From Sphingobacterium sp. BN32 (GTDB lineage: Bacteria > Bacteroidota > Bacteroidia > Sphingobacteriales > Sphingobacteriaceae), in the NCBI RefSeq assembly GCF_030503615.1, contig NZ_CP129963.1:3038001-3102000 (forward strand): a DNA stretch of 64,000 bases. The letters run 5' to 3'. Shown one piece after another: positions 8,207-17,268 of the stretch; the first letter of the stretch is position 1; the number at the start of each line of letters is the position of its first letter. The notes beneath the pieces are model-generated. The model was given only the letters and a program-made list of their open reading frames with translations. It was not told the DNA's origin and made no database searches. The translations under genes were made by a program, and so were the position numbers.

Positions 8207-9070
8207 ATGAGGCAACTATTCACAATTATTCTGATCGCACTATTCCAAATCAATCCCCTCGCCGCCCAAGAACAGGAAACATCGCCCAATGATGATGATG
8301 TCATCAAAGTTTTGGCTATAGGAAACAGCTTCTCCGAGGATGCATTGGAGAACTATTTATATGAAATGGCAAAGGCTGTTAATAAAAAGATGGTCATCGG
8401 AAACCTGTATATCGGAGGAGCACCTTTGTCCCTGCATCTTAAAAATGCACATAACAACAGCAAAGTTTACAATTACCGCAAAATAAGCCTGGATGGCACT
8501 AAAACGAAAACAGACAAGGTAAGTATCGAAGATGCTATTGAAGATGAGAACTGGGATTTCGTCAGCCTACAGCAGGCAAGCCCCCTGTCTGGAAAGTACA
8601 GCGTTATCATGGAGACCCTACGAGATGTATGGACCTATGTTTTTGCACATATCAATCCCGACACTAAATTGGTTTACCACCAAACATGGGCATACCAAGC
8701 AGACTCCAAACACGAAGGATTTAAAAACTACAATCAAAATCAACTCGTGATGTACGATAGCATTGTAAATGCGACGTCACAGATCGACAAATCCGGCGAC
8801 TTCAGCTTTATCGTCCCTGCAGGAACAGCCATACAAAATGCGCGCACTAGCAGCATCGGCGATACGTTCACCCGCGACGGTTACCACCTCAACCTCGACT
8901 ATGGACGCTTCACCGCAGCAGCAACATGGTACGCAAAACTATTTAATCTCGATCCCAGAAAAAACCCATACAAACCCGAAAAACTAACCGACCTGCAAGC
9001 AAAAATTGCCAAAGAAGCAGCACAGAAAGCAGTGAAGAAGCCGTTTAAGGTGTCAAAGATTAGACGTTAG
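8207..9070 (+). CDS. DUF4886 / SGNH-like secreted protein
   Basis: This 287-residue protein has a signal peptide (about 1-20, ending LAAQ) and an SGNH-hydrolase-like layout. Block I is AIGNSFSEDA with the nucleophile serine, and a late DGYHLN block supplies the Asp-His pair. DUF4886 proteins are frequent in Bacteroidota, often near polysaccharide-use loci, and are suspected esterases. Here it stands alone, without a polysaccharide locus. The last residues and the TAG stop (9068-9070) run into a heptad repeat arm, so the C-terminal KVSKIRR may be partly repeat-encoded. Confidence 0.8.
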   Translation: MRQLFTIILIALFQINPLAAQEQETSPNDDDVIKVLAIGNSFSEDALENYLYEMAKAVNKKMVIGNLYIGGAPLSLHLKNAHNNSKVYNYRKISLDGTKTKTDKVSIEDAIEDENWDFVSLQQASPLSGKYSVIMETLRDVWTYVFAHINPDTKLVYHQTWAYQADSKHEGFKNYNQNQLVMYDSIVNATSQIDKSGDFSFIVPAGTAIQNARTSSIGDTFTRDGYHLNLDYGRFTAAATWYAKLFNLDPRKNPYKPEKLTDLQAKIAKEAAQKAVKKPFKVSKIRR

Positions 9071-9086
9071 ATTTTAGACATTAGAC
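9056..9086 (+). repeat. Heptad repeat arm at the end of the DUF4886 gene
   Basis: Four 7-bp words (AGATTAG, ACGTTAG, ATTTTAG, ACATTAG) follow one another. The stop codon of the upstream gene is one of their TAG triplets. A counterpart in the opposite orientation lies at 9761-9796, so the pair brackets the cupin gene. Confidence 0.7.
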
Positions 9087-9155
9087 CGCGATAGGACAGA
9101 TATTCCTGTGAATCGTCTATTAATCTTATTATTTGTTTTATTACATTCATTAGCT

Positions 9156-9179
9156 TAATCGCTGTTTATACAGCGATTA
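9156..9179. repeat. Perfect 10-bp inverted repeat upstream of the cupin gene
   Basis: TAATCGCTGT (9156-9165) and ACAGCGATTA (9170-9179) form a perfect dyad with a 4-nt TTAT loop, 50 bp before the cupin start. With no T-tract on the plus strand it looks more like an operator or mRNA stem than a terminator. Confidence 0.5.
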
Positions 9180-9229
9180 GTTATTCTATTTTCCTACCTT
9201 AGTTCAGTAAAATAAATTAATTATCAATT

Positions 9230-9601
9230 ATGAGTATTATCCGTAAAAATCTGGTTGAACATTATAATTGGGGGGATAAATGCGATGGTTGGCATATGTT
9301 GAAGACAGAAGGTTTAAGTGTTATTGAAGAGCGTATGCCAGCAGGAACTGAAGAAACAATGCACTATCATGAACATGCACAGCAATTCTTCTTTATACTC
9401 AAAGGTGAAGCCGTATTTGAGAAGGAAGGAAAACAATTTGAAGTTAAAGCGAAACAGGGCTTTGTAATTAAGCCTCTGGAAAAGCACCGAATACTAAACA
9501 ATTCGAAGGAAGACCTGGAGTTTTTAGTTATTTCCGAACCCCTTGCGCACGGCGACCGTATTGAAGTGACGAGCTCTAATCTTAACACGTCTAAAAGATA
9601 G
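9230..9601 (+). CDS. Single-domain cupin protein
   Basis: This 123-residue protein is one cupin barrel. MHYHEHAQQFFFILKGE supplies the two His and the Glu of cupin motif 1, and a KPLEKHRI segment supplies the motif-2 histidine, so a divalent metal is probably bound. Small stand-alone cupins range from sugar isomerases to ligand sensors and the specific role cannot be told. It has no operon partner and is bracketed by heptad repeat arms. Confidence 0.8.
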   Translation: MSIIRKNLVEHYNWGDKCDGWHMLKTEGLSVIEERMPAGTEETMHYHEHAQQFFFILKGEAVFEKEGKQFEVKAKQGFVIKPLEKHRILNNSKEDLEFLVISEPLAHGDRIEVTSSNLNTSKR

Positions 9602-9606
9602 GCTTT

Positions 9607-9796
9607 ACCCTAATGTCTCAGTTCTAAGAATCGAGCCACCCAAAATACTCTCCCTACTCCATCACCAAAAGATAGCGAGCAATACTCTAATGTCTTATGT
9701 CTAAGATCCGATCCATCCAAAATACTCACCCTACTCCATCACCAAAAAATAGCGAACAATACTCTAATGTCTTATGTCTAATATCTAAAGTCTAGT
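9607..9796. repeat. 77-bp tandem repeat between cupin and priA
   Basis: A 77-bp unit with ACTCCATCACCAAAA and CTCTAATGTCTTATGTCTAA blocks occurs about 2.3 times (matching points at 9656/9733 and 9684/9761). 77 is 11 x 7, and the CTAATGT, CTTATGT, CTAATAT, CTAAAGT words keep the 7-bp phase. The final words contain the complement of the priA stop codon (9792-9794). Confidence 0.75.
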
Positions 9797-12272
9797 AAGG
9801 ATCAACATCAATCTGCACGCGTACTCCTTTGTTCTTTTTGTCGAGTTCGAAGTGCAGGATGGCTTGTCGAATGAGTTCCTTTACTTTGACGATGGAGATA
9901 TCCTTGCGTTCGATTTTAAGGGTGATAGTTTGGATAAAATTATTGCGCACTCTGGCGACCAATGGAGGTTCCGGCCCTAGCACGCGCTGTCCGAGGGTCT
10001 GTCGCAATAGGGATGCTAAATGACTTGCTGCGGCATGCACCAAATCTTTATCGGGATGCTTGACATCCAATTTGATTAGTCTATAGAATGGAGGATATTG
10101 ATAGTTTTTACGCTCGGTAACTTCCGTCATAAACATATCCTCGTAATCGTGGTTCCTTACTTGCTCCAGGATACGGTGATTCGGGGTATACGTTTGGATG
10201 ATTACGGTACCTTCCGCTTGGCGGCGTCCTGCGCGGCCCGCAACCTGCGAGAATAAAGAGAATGCTCGTTCGTATGCTCTGAAGTCGGGGAAGTTGATCA
10301 TCCCATCGGCATTGATGATACCGATTAGGCTGACGTTTCCAAAATCTAAACCCTTCGTGATCATCTGCGTTCCGATCAACACATCAAACTCCTGATTATC
10401 AAATGCCGATATCACGCGGTCGAAACCATATTTTCCTTTCGTAGAATCCAAATCGAGACGCCCAATCCGCAAATCCGGCATCAGCAATTCCAATTCCTCT
10501 TCCACCCTCTCGGTACCGAATCCCTTGCTCTGCATATTCGGCATACCACAGGCCGGACATACATTTAACGTGTCCTCCGAGAAGCCACAATAGTGGCAAT
10601 GCAACAGATTACTGGTTTTATGATACGTTAAGCTGACATCGCAATTGACACATTTGGCCACATAACCACAGGTTCCACATTGCAGAAATGGAGTATGCCC
10701 TCTTCTATTTTGGAATAGGATAATTTGCTCTTTTCGTTCAATCGCTTCTTGGATCGCTGTCAATAGTGCCTTGCTGAAGTACGAACTCATCTCATCTTTT
10801 CGAGAAGCCTCAGTAATATCGACAACCTGAATACTCGGCAATTTGGCGTCGCCAAAGCGTTCTAATAATTTGACTAATCCGTATTTCCCCGCCTTAGCAT
10901 TGTAGTAGGACTCTACAGAAGGCGTAGCAGACCCTAATAATACCTTCGCTTGATGCTGATGAGCTAAATAAATAGCCGTATCACGCGCATGATATCTCGG
11001 CGCAGGATCATACTGCTTATAGGAATTTTCATGCTCCTCATCGACGATCAGCAAGCCCAAATCCTTGAATGGAAGGAAGATGGACGAACGCGCCCCAATA
11101 ATAACCTGGAACTCGCCTTTACGCACTTTATGCCATACCTCGGCACGTTCATTATCGTTGAACTTCGAGTGATAAACGCCTAGCTTATCCCCAAAGTGCA
11201 ATTTCAAACGCTCTGTAATTTGCGCCGTCAATGCAATTTCAGGCAATAGATAAAGCGCATTCTTACCTTGAGCAAGCGTTTCTTCGATTAATCGTATATA
11301 AAGTTGTGTTTTTCCAGAGGCCGTAACGCCATGCAATAACACCACATCTTTCTCATTGAAATAACTTTTGATTTCATCATAGGCGCTTTGCTGTGCCTCG
11401 CTGAACTTAAAATCGGGCGACAAAAGTACATCTGTGCCTTCAAAACGGCTAACGACTTTTTCTTCCACCTCCAGCACGCCCTTATCGATTAAGCCCGTAA
11501 TCGCGGAGGTTCCGCAGCCACTTGCTTCCATTAAATCCTGACGTGAGATATCCGCCTTGGTCTTCCGAAGTTGGAAATAGGCTAAAATAGCGTCCTGTTG
11601 CTTCGGCGCTCTATTCAACTCATCCAGTAGCGCACGCTTGCTATCATCGTCAAAAAACACTTTCGATAGCTTCAGGAAAACCTTGGTCTTCGGTTTATAT
11701 TTCTCCTTGATCTCTTCCGAAATCAAGATATAACCATGTTCAAATAAACTCCGCAACAGGGGGAAAACCGACTTCTGCCCTAGAATCTTCATCACATCAT
11801 TGACCGACAGCTCCCCCGCCACATCCAAAGCATCCAATACCATATAACCCTTATCGGATAATAAGGATCGATCCAAATCAGGATTGTCGGATGCAACAAT
11901 CTTAGTCTCCGACGCCATTTTCAGGGCAGCCGGCAGAGCCGCTTGCATCACATCCCCTGTATGGCACATGTAATAATCGGCCATCCAATCCCATAGCTGT
12001 AGCTGTCGCTCATTGACGATCGGTTCATCATCAGCAACATCCAAAATATATTTCGCCTCGTATTTGGATGGCGCTTCCTCCGTTATGGATTTCACAATGC
12101 CCGAATAAATCTTGTTCTTCCCGAACTGCACAATAACCCGCACACCGGTTTCCACCCTGTCGTTCAACTCGTATGGAACGCGATAGGTATAGGTCTTTGC
12201 AATTGCCAAGGGCAATACGACTTCAACAAAAAGTGTTTTCCGGTTTCGGGGCAACAATTCCAATTCAGACAT
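9792..12272 (-). CDS. priA: Primosomal protein N' (replication restart helicase PriA)
   Basis: PriA recognises abandoned replication forks and reloads the replicative helicase. The 826-residue product has an N-terminal fork-binding domain, a helicase core with Walker A GVTASGKTQ, Walker B DEEH (with HENSYKQ), GSATP motif III, a cysteine cluster inserted in the helicase (CGTCGYVAKCVNCD ... CHYCG ... CPACG) that binds two zinc ions, and the QVAGRAGR motif VI. I start at ATG 12272 (MSELELLPRNRK). A 28-codon upstream extension is not PriA-like and covers a -7 box. The TAG stop lies in a heptad repeat arm. Confidence 0.96.
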   Translation of the reverse strand: MSELELLPRNRKTLFVEVVLPLAIAKTYTYRVPYELNDRVETGVRVIVQFGKNKIYSGIVKSITEEAPSKYEAKYILDVADDEPIVNERQLQLWDWMADYYMCHTGDVMQAALPAALKMASETKIVASDNPDLDRSLLSDKGYMVLDALDVAGELSVNDVMKILGQKSVFPLLRSLFEHGYILISEEIKEKYKPKTKVFLKLSKVFFDDDSKRALLDELNRAPKQQDAILAYFQLRKTKADISRQDLMEASGCGTSAITGLIDKGVLEVEEKVVSRFEGTDVLLSPDFKFSEAQQSAYDEIKSYFNEKDVVLLHGVTASGKTQLYIRLIEETLAQGKNALYLLPEIALTAQITERLKLHFGDKLGVYHSKFNDNERAEVWHKVRKGEFQVIIGARSSIFLPFKDLGLLIVDEEHENSYKQYDPAPRYHARDTAIYLAHQHQAKVLLGSATPSVESYYNAKAGKYGLVKLLERFGDAKLPSIQVVDITEASRKDEMSSYFSKALLTAIQEAIERKEQIILFQNRRGHTPFLQCGTCGYVAKCVNCDVSLTYHKTSNLLHCHYCGFSEDTLNVCPACGMPNMQSKGFGTERVEEELELLMPDLRIGRLDLDSTKGKYGFDRVISAFDNQEFDVLIGTQMITKGLDFGNVSLIGIINADGMINFPDFRAYERAFSLFSQVAGRAGRRQAEGTVIIQTYTPNHRILEQVRNHDYEDMFMTEVTERKNYQYPPFYRLIKLDVKHPDKDLVHAAASHLASLLRQTLGQRVLGPEPPLVARVRNNFIQTITLKIERKDISIVKVKELIRQAILHFELDKKNKGVRVQIDVDPY

Positions 12273-12276
12273 ACTA

Positions 12277-12284
12277 CAAAAATA
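12277..12284 (-). promoter_or_regulatory. -7 box immediately before priA
   Basis: TATTTTTG on the minus strand ends only 4 nt before the ATG at 12272. If used, transcription would start at or next to the A of the ATG, giving a leaderless mRNA. No convincing -33 box is seen. Confidence 0.35.
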
Positions 12285-12356
12285 TAGAAATAAAGGATTA
12301 TCAGGCTGTCTTTGTCTGATTAAATACGTACCTGCTTCTGGACATAGTTCTTTCAA

Positions 12357-12970
12357 AGCCCTTTCATAACCCTTTTATAACCCTTTCATAACCCTTCTCG
12401 AACGGGTTTGAATTGGGTATGTATTGGGTTTGAAAGGGGTTTGAATAGTAGTTAATATATAGTAGTTAGTATTTAGACCTAGGGCTGCTATTAGAAAATA
12501 GAGAATAGATTTTAGATGTGAGAGTATTGTGTCTTGAACCGGGAAAGGAAGGATTTTAGGATGAGTTGGATAGTTGGATTGAAAGGATGTTTGGATTGAC
12601 GGGTTTTATTGTCTTGAACCAGGGAAGGAAGGATTTTAGGATGAGCTGGATGGTTGGATTGATGGGTTTTATTGTCTTGAACCAGGAAAGGAAGGATTTT
12701 AGGATCGGCAGGATTGGAAAGAAAGATACGCTTGATCCTGATTATCCTTGCATCCTTCCTTTCCTGGTTCAAGACAACTTTTATTCCTTTTCTGGCTTAG
12801 AACATTTCCTACCATAACGAAAAACCGCTGACATCGAATGTCAAAAAGGAAAAAGATAGTCACAAAAAAAGCGCCTACTCGGCGCTATATGTCTTATATC
12901 TAAAATCTATTCTCTAATATCTAATAGCAGCCCTAGGTCTAAATACTAACTACTAAATACTAACTACTAC
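12357..12970. repeat. Repeat island C: nested direct and inverted repeats
   Basis: This 614-bp non-coding stretch has layered structure. First come CCCTTTCATAACCC / GGGTTTGAAAGGGG words (12361-12445) related to the palindrome at 43.7 kb. Outer arms at 12444-12515 and about 12887-12970 are inverted copies of each other over roughly 75 bp with few mismatches, made of TTAGTAG/TTAGTAT heptads, an AGACCTAGGGCTGCTA joint and TAGATTT-type heptads. Inside are three direct copies of a GTCTTGAACCAGGAAAGGAA module (from 12531, 12611 and 12674) and one inverted copy (12735-12775). Open frames here read only repeat sequence and I do not call them genes. Confidence 0.85.
12863..12886 (-). terminator. Terminator downstream of the DUF423 gene
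   Basis: On the minus strand AGCGCC, GAGTA loop, GGCGCT is followed by TTTTTTT. It lies inside the right arm region of island C, 85 bp after the DUF423 stop. Confidence 0.75.
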
Positions 12971-13360
12971 CTAAGCTCTATGCTTAATTGCAGCGACAAA
13001 GAGTGCTATCCAGCCGACCATAAAGCATACGCCGCCAATTGGTGTAATTGGGCCGATAACAGATAGGTTTTCAAGTCCTAGTAAGTTTCTGGTGCTCAGT
13101 AGGTATAGCGATCCTGAAAACAGGAGGATACCGAGGGTAAACATGATGAAAGATACGCGTATAGATTGGCTCTTTGCTCTAGAGAATGTGGATAAGAAGA
13201 GTAGAGCTAATGTGTGATAAAAATGGTATTGATTTGCAGTTCCCCAAGTTTCTAATTGTTTGTCGGAGATCTTTCCTTCCAGGCCATGCGCGCCAAAAGC
13301 TCCCAGTATCACAGCTAACAGACCGAAGAATGATGCTGTTAAAATGATTTGTTTGTTCAT
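12971..13360 (-). CDS. DUF423 family membrane protein
   Basis: A 129-residue inner-membrane protein with four hydrophobic segments and the DUF423 signature GAFGAHGLEGK near residues 21-31 plus FYHTLALL and GxxxPIGG-type motifs. The family (E. coli YgdD) has no known function. Single gene, facing away from the large envelope protein at 13490. Its TAG stop is part of a heptad repeat arm and its terminator lies within island C. Confidence 0.88.
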   Translation of the reverse strand: MNKQIILTASFFGLLAVILGAFGAHGLEGKISDKQLETWGTANQYHFYHTLALLFLSTFSRAKSQSIRVSFIMFTLGILLFSGSLYLLSTRNLLGLENLSVIGPITPIGGVCFMVGWIALFVAAIKHRA

Positions 13361-13439
13361 AATTAACTAAAATACCTGCTTGTAAATTTTCGTTTATAAA
13401 TGTATAAAATAAATCTCAAAAGCCTTCACTTTTTACAAT

Positions 13440-13469
13440 TTTGTCTATCTTGAAGATTTATTACCTTTG
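13440..13469 (+). promoter_or_regulatory. Promoter of the 13490 gene
   Basis: TTTG at 13440-13443 and TACCTTTG at 13462-13469 are 18 bp apart and match the Bacteroidetes -33/-7 consensus; the ATG follows 20 nt later. Confidence 0.7.
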
Positions 13470-13489
13470 AAATATCAGGTTTAGCGTTC

Positions 13490-16114
13490 ATGAGAAATAC
13501 AATTATTGTTTCAATACTCCTATTTATTGCTGTTGTCGTAGCGTCGGTGTTTTATTTTGGAGATTTAAATAAGGAGGAGAAGAAATCTGTTAAGCCCATC
13601 AACTACCTACCGAGTGATACGTATTTGATTACTTCTTTTGTAAACGATGCTACCACAGATAATATCTTTAAAGATTTCGAGATATTCGAGGCTGTTTTAG
13701 GCCATTCTTTCCAAGATCAACTATCGCAATTGAAACAGCAGTTGTTGCGCAATAAAGATATCGCCAGCTATCTGACCGATCAGGAGATGTTCGTATCCTT
13801 CCACCCGGAAAAAGAAGGTATTGCAACACTTTTCAGTATTCCGACGACAGAGAAAATTGATAAGGAAACCATTAGCGAAATACTTCCCAAACTAGGCACA
13901 GACTATCAGGTACAGCAGCAGGATACCCTGGGTATGCATCTCTTTAGTTATAAGCCTGAAAAATCGGATTCTACCTTTTACGTAAGCTATTTAGATGACA
14001 TATTTTTCGCTACGTTCAGCAAGGAACTGTTATTGAAAACATTGGATAAAAAGTTAGCTAAATTCGACGACAAACAAGTTGAATTCTTTAATAAAAACAA
14101 TAGTCGGAACGCGCCTTTTACGGTTTATTTAGCGCATCAAAATCTTCCGGCGATCGTCGATAAATTCAGAAGAAACAAACCTGGCGATTTCATTCGTCAG
14201 TTTATCAATATCAAAGGACAAACGGCCTGGAACATCAATTATAAACAGGATGCTTTAATGTTGTCTGGCGAGAGCGAGCTTGAAGAAACGAAGGGGCAGT
14301 ATATCGCATTGTTTGCAAATCAGCGTAAAACCACACAAAAGCTCTACAATTATTTCCCTTCCAATAGCGCAATGTTTATTGAGTACTCCTATAGCGATGC
14401 GAAGGTCTGGCAGAATGACTTGAAGGCATGGCACGCCCTCAGCGAGGATTCTAAACAATTGGAGGGACAGACCAAAGAGATCGAGAAAAACCGTTCGGAT
14501 CTCTTAGCTACCTTTCAGGCGGCGATGGGTGGCGATTTCGCTGTTGTTGAGCAGAACAACTCCGACTACCTAGGTTTTATCAGTATTCAAGACAGCAGCA
14601 AATTTCTGGATGTGCTTAGCGATGTCGCAGAATCTGTTGGCGATAGCACCTATCGCTTCCGCTATTCCAATATCCCCTATCGTTTTTATGGGGAAGGATT
14701 AAAAGCATTCAGCAGACCTTATTTCAAGCGTATCGACGGCGTTATCGTGATGGCGAACCATCAATCAACGCTTCAGGAATATGCACAGAAATGGCGTAGA
14801 AAGGATTTGTTGATTGGTACCTTAGGTTTTAAGAATTACGAGAAAATTCAGGGAAATGAGGCCAATGTGACGGTCTTTTTGAATACGAAGAATGCCAGCA
14901 GTTTCTTGACCAATAACCTGGAAACGCAATACAGCAAGAACTTTAGAAACAATAAGGAATTTGGCTTGCAGGAATTTTATTCCTGGTCTTTGCAGCTGAC
15001 CGGTAACTCGGGCAACTTCCTAAGCCGATTATATGCGATCTACAAGAGCAAGAATACCTTGGGGGCAACACCCGAATGGACCTACAGTATGGGTAGCCGA
15101 CTGATTACCGGTCCTTTTGTATTTGAGCATTCCGATACCTCACAATTTATTTTTGCGCAGGAACAGGATCATACGGTGCATGCCGTACATCCATCTGGCA
15201 AGAAGTTGTGGACTACACTATTCGCGGGACGCATTGTAGGCAAGGTGCAGCAGTTGCAAGATCGTTCATTATTGGCAGTAACCGACCGCCGTCGATTATA
15301 TCGTTTTGATAGCAATGGCAAGACTTTGTCAGGCTTTTCGACGAGCATCAAAGATGAGCCCGTTAGCCATCCTACCTATGTAGACTGGGCTGGTCAGCAA
15401 ATGCTGTTGATTCCCGGAAAAAATAGAGTAATGGCTTACGATATGGAAGGTGGCCCGATTGAGGGTTGGGACAATGTGCAGGTAGAGGGAGAAATCCTGG
15501 GACCGGTGCAGTTTCATGACAATAAGGCGATCGTAACGACAAGCTATGGGCGTGTTTACTTTTTTGATGCCGGCGGCAGTAAGCTGCAGGAGATTGATGT
15601 TCCCGGAGATATCAACTTTGTAAGCAACGTAGGTATCGTTGTGCGTGAAAATCAGACCTTATACTACGCAACAGACGATATAGGTGATGTCTATAGAATG
15701 ACTGCTGACGGACAAAGCAGCAAAGTTTTTGAAGGAAGATGGAATAATAAATACACGGCAGATTTTGAAAATGTAATTGGCACTTCTGCGCCTGAACTCA
15801 TCGTCTTAGATGGTCCACAATTACAGGTTTACCAACTTGGGGACAGCTTGCAAAGAGTATTTGAACATACCTTTACCCAGGATGTGGAAAATCGGCCTTA
15901 TTATTTCGCTTCGGGTTCTGGCGGATTAATGAGTTTGGGAATTGCCGCGCAAGGGACCAATTTAATTTATCTCTTCGCCGAGAATGGTACGTTGGTGGAT
16001 GGATTCCCTCTGGAAGCACAGCCTCATTTTTATTATGGAAAGATAAACTACAATTCTTCAAACTATCTAATCTGTACACGCCGGGATTTCAAACTATATG
16101 CTTACAGGCACTAA
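13490..16114 (+). CDS. Large envelope protein of unknown function, propeller-like C-terminal half
   Basis: I do not recognise a named family. The 874-residue protein starts with one hydrophobic helix (about 5-23), an uncleaved anchor or signal sequence, so most of it should lie in the periplasm. Residues about 40-540 look like the long alpha/beta region of DUF3352-type proteins. Residues about 555-870 contain repeated short beta strands with PQQ or WD-like spacing (for example VHAVHPSGKKLWTTLF, RLYRFDSNGK, VYFFDAGGSKLQEIDVPG), suggesting a beta-propeller. It is transcribed with or just ahead of nrnA (118 bp gap). A scaffold or quality-control role is possible but unproven. Confidence 0.7.
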   Translation: MRNTIIVSILLFIAVVVASVFYFGDLNKEEKKSVKPINYLPSDTYLITSFVNDATTDNIFKDFEIFEAVLGHSFQDQLSQLKQQLLRNKDIASYLTDQEMFVSFHPEKEGIATLFSIPTTEKIDKETISEILPKLGTDYQVQQQDTLGMHLFSYKPEKSDSTFYVSYLDDIFFATFSKELLLKTLDKKLAKFDDKQVEFFNKNNSRNAPFTVYLAHQNLPAIVDKFRRNKPGDFIRQFINIKGQTAWNINYKQDALMLSGESELEETKGQYIALFANQRKTTQKLYNYFPSNSAMFIEYSYSDAKVWQNDLKAWHALSEDSKQLEGQTKEIEKNRSDLLATFQAAMGGDFAVVEQNNSDYLGFISIQDSSKFLDVLSDVAESVGDSTYRFRYSNIPYRFYGEGLKAFSRPYFKRIDGVIVMANHQSTLQEYAQKWRRKDLLIGTLGFKNYEKIQGNEANVTVFLNTKNASSFLTNNLETQYSKNFRNNKEFGLQEFYSWSLQLTGNSGNFLSRLYAIYKSKNTLGATPEWTYSMGSRLITGPFVFEHSDTSQFIFAQEQDHTVHAVHPSGKKLWTTLFAGRIVGKVQQLQDRSLLAVTDRRRLYRFDSNGKTLSGFSTSIKDEPVSHPTYVDWAGQQMLLIPGKNRVMAYDMEGGPIEGWDNVQVEGEILGPVQFHDNKAIVTTSYGRVYFFDAGGSKLQEIDVPGDINFVSNVGIVVRENQTLYYATDDIGDVYRMTADGQSSKVFEGRWNNKYTADFENVIGTSAPELIVLDGPQLQVYQLGDSLQRVFEHTFTQDVENRPYYFASGSGGLMSLGIAAQGTNLIYLFAENGTLVDGFPLEAQPHFYYGKINYNSSNYLICTRRDFKLYAYRH

Positions 16115-16208
16115 ACAACTTATCATCAAGGCCTTTCCCATGCGACAAGCACTGTTAAAAGCTTGTTAAAGGGGGATAGTTTTTTTTCAAAAGCCAACTT
16201 TTTTTCAG

Positions 16209-16216
16209 TAGGTTTG
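16209..16216 (+). promoter_or_regulatory. -7 box of nrnA
   Basis: TAGGTTTG matches the TAnnTTTG consensus and ends 16 nt before the ATG at 16233. No clear -33 element is visible. Confidence 0.45.
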
Positions 16217-16232
16217 CAATCACAAATTACAT

Positions 16233-17240
16233 ATGTTAAGAGGAGAAGAAAATTTACATTTATTAACCGAACCTAAAAAGATCATTATTACCACGCACCA
16301 TAAACCTGATGGTGATGCATTAGGCTCATCCTTAGGCTTATATTACTGGTTGCAGAAGAACGGGCATGAAGTACACATTGTGTTATCTTCGGATTTTCCG
16401 ACTTTTCTAGACTGGATGCCTGGTCGTGATTCATTAATTATATATCCAGAACAACCGGCAATTGCACAACAGTTATTTGATCAGGCAGATATTGTGTTCT
16501 GCTTGGATTATAGTGCACTTTCCAGAACGAATATTCTTGAACCCGTGATTCGCGAAGCGAAGGGACAAAAATGGATGATTGACCATCATTTGGACCCTGA
16601 GGACTTCGCGGCGCTTTCGTATTGGGACTCCAATGCAGCAGCGACAGCGCAGTTGGTTTATTCCTTTATTGCCGATGTGTGCCACAAGCAAGATCAAGTT
16701 GACGAAAGAATAGCCACTTGTTTATATACAGGTATCATGACGGATACGGGTTCTTTCCGCTTCCGTTCAACGACTTCCGATGTTCATCGCATCATCGCAC
16801 ATTTATTGGATGCTGGGGCAAAGAACTGGGAAATCCACGAGCATATCTACAATAGTTCCACGGAAAACAGATTGCGTTTCTTAGGCTATTGCTTGATGAA
16901 TTGCTTGGAAGTGATTCCTGAATACCATACTGCTTTATTCGCATTAACGAAGGACGATCTGGAGAAATTCAACGTAACAACCGGAGACACAGAGGGTTTA
17001 GTAAACTACGCATTATCCATAAAAGGCATTCGATTGGCTGGATTATTTGTTGACAGAACTGAATTAATTAAACTATCTTTGCGTTCTATCGGCGATATCC
17101 CTTGTAATGAGATTGCTAAGAAGCATTTTAACGGCGGAGGCCACTTGAATGCTGCCGGCGGAAATTCGTCGGAAGACCTACACAGCGTTGTAGAAAGATT
17201 TAAGGCAGTATTGCCAGAGTATAAGAATTATTTAACATAA
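16233..17240 (+). CDS. nrnA: Bifunctional oligoribonuclease / PAP phosphatase (DHH-DHHA1)
   Basis: NrnA degrades short RNA oligonucleotides and in many bacteria also removes the 3' phosphate from 3'-phosphoadenosine 5'-phosphate. The 335-residue protein shows HHKPDGDALGSS (motif I), DYS (motif II), the IDHH motif III that names the family, GIMTDTG (motif IV) and the DHHA1 GGGHLNAAGG loop near the C terminus. These metal ligands are all present. It precedes the FKBP gene by 28 bp and they may share a transcript. Confidence 0.93.
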   Translation: MLRGEENLHLLTEPKKIIITTHHKPDGDALGSSLGLYYWLQKNGHEVHIVLSSDFPTFLDWMPGRDSLIIYPEQPAIAQQLFDQADIVFCLDYSALSRTNILEPVIREAKGQKWMIDHHLDPEDFAALSYWDSNAAATAQLVYSFIADVCHKQDQVDERIATCLYTGIMTDTGSFRFRSTTSDVHRIIAHLLDAGAKNWEIHEHIYNSSTENRLRFLGYCLMNCLEVIPEYHTALFALTKDDLEKFNVTTGDTEGLVNYALSIKGIRLAGLFVDRTELIKLSLRSIGDIPCNEIAKKHFNGGGHLNAAGGNSSEDLHSVVERFKAVLPEYKNYLT

Positions 17241-17268
17241 GCATATTTTAAGCGTTATAAATAGAAAA

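Noticed and set aside
12273..12356. N-terminal extension of priA
   Set aside because: It covers a -7 box and adds 28 residues unlike PriA; the ATG at 12272 gives the family N terminus.
12512..12817. Open frames on both strands (86 and 83 codons) in island C
   Set aside because: They translate repeated module copies (e.g. KILPFLVQDNKT again and again) and have no independent coding signal.
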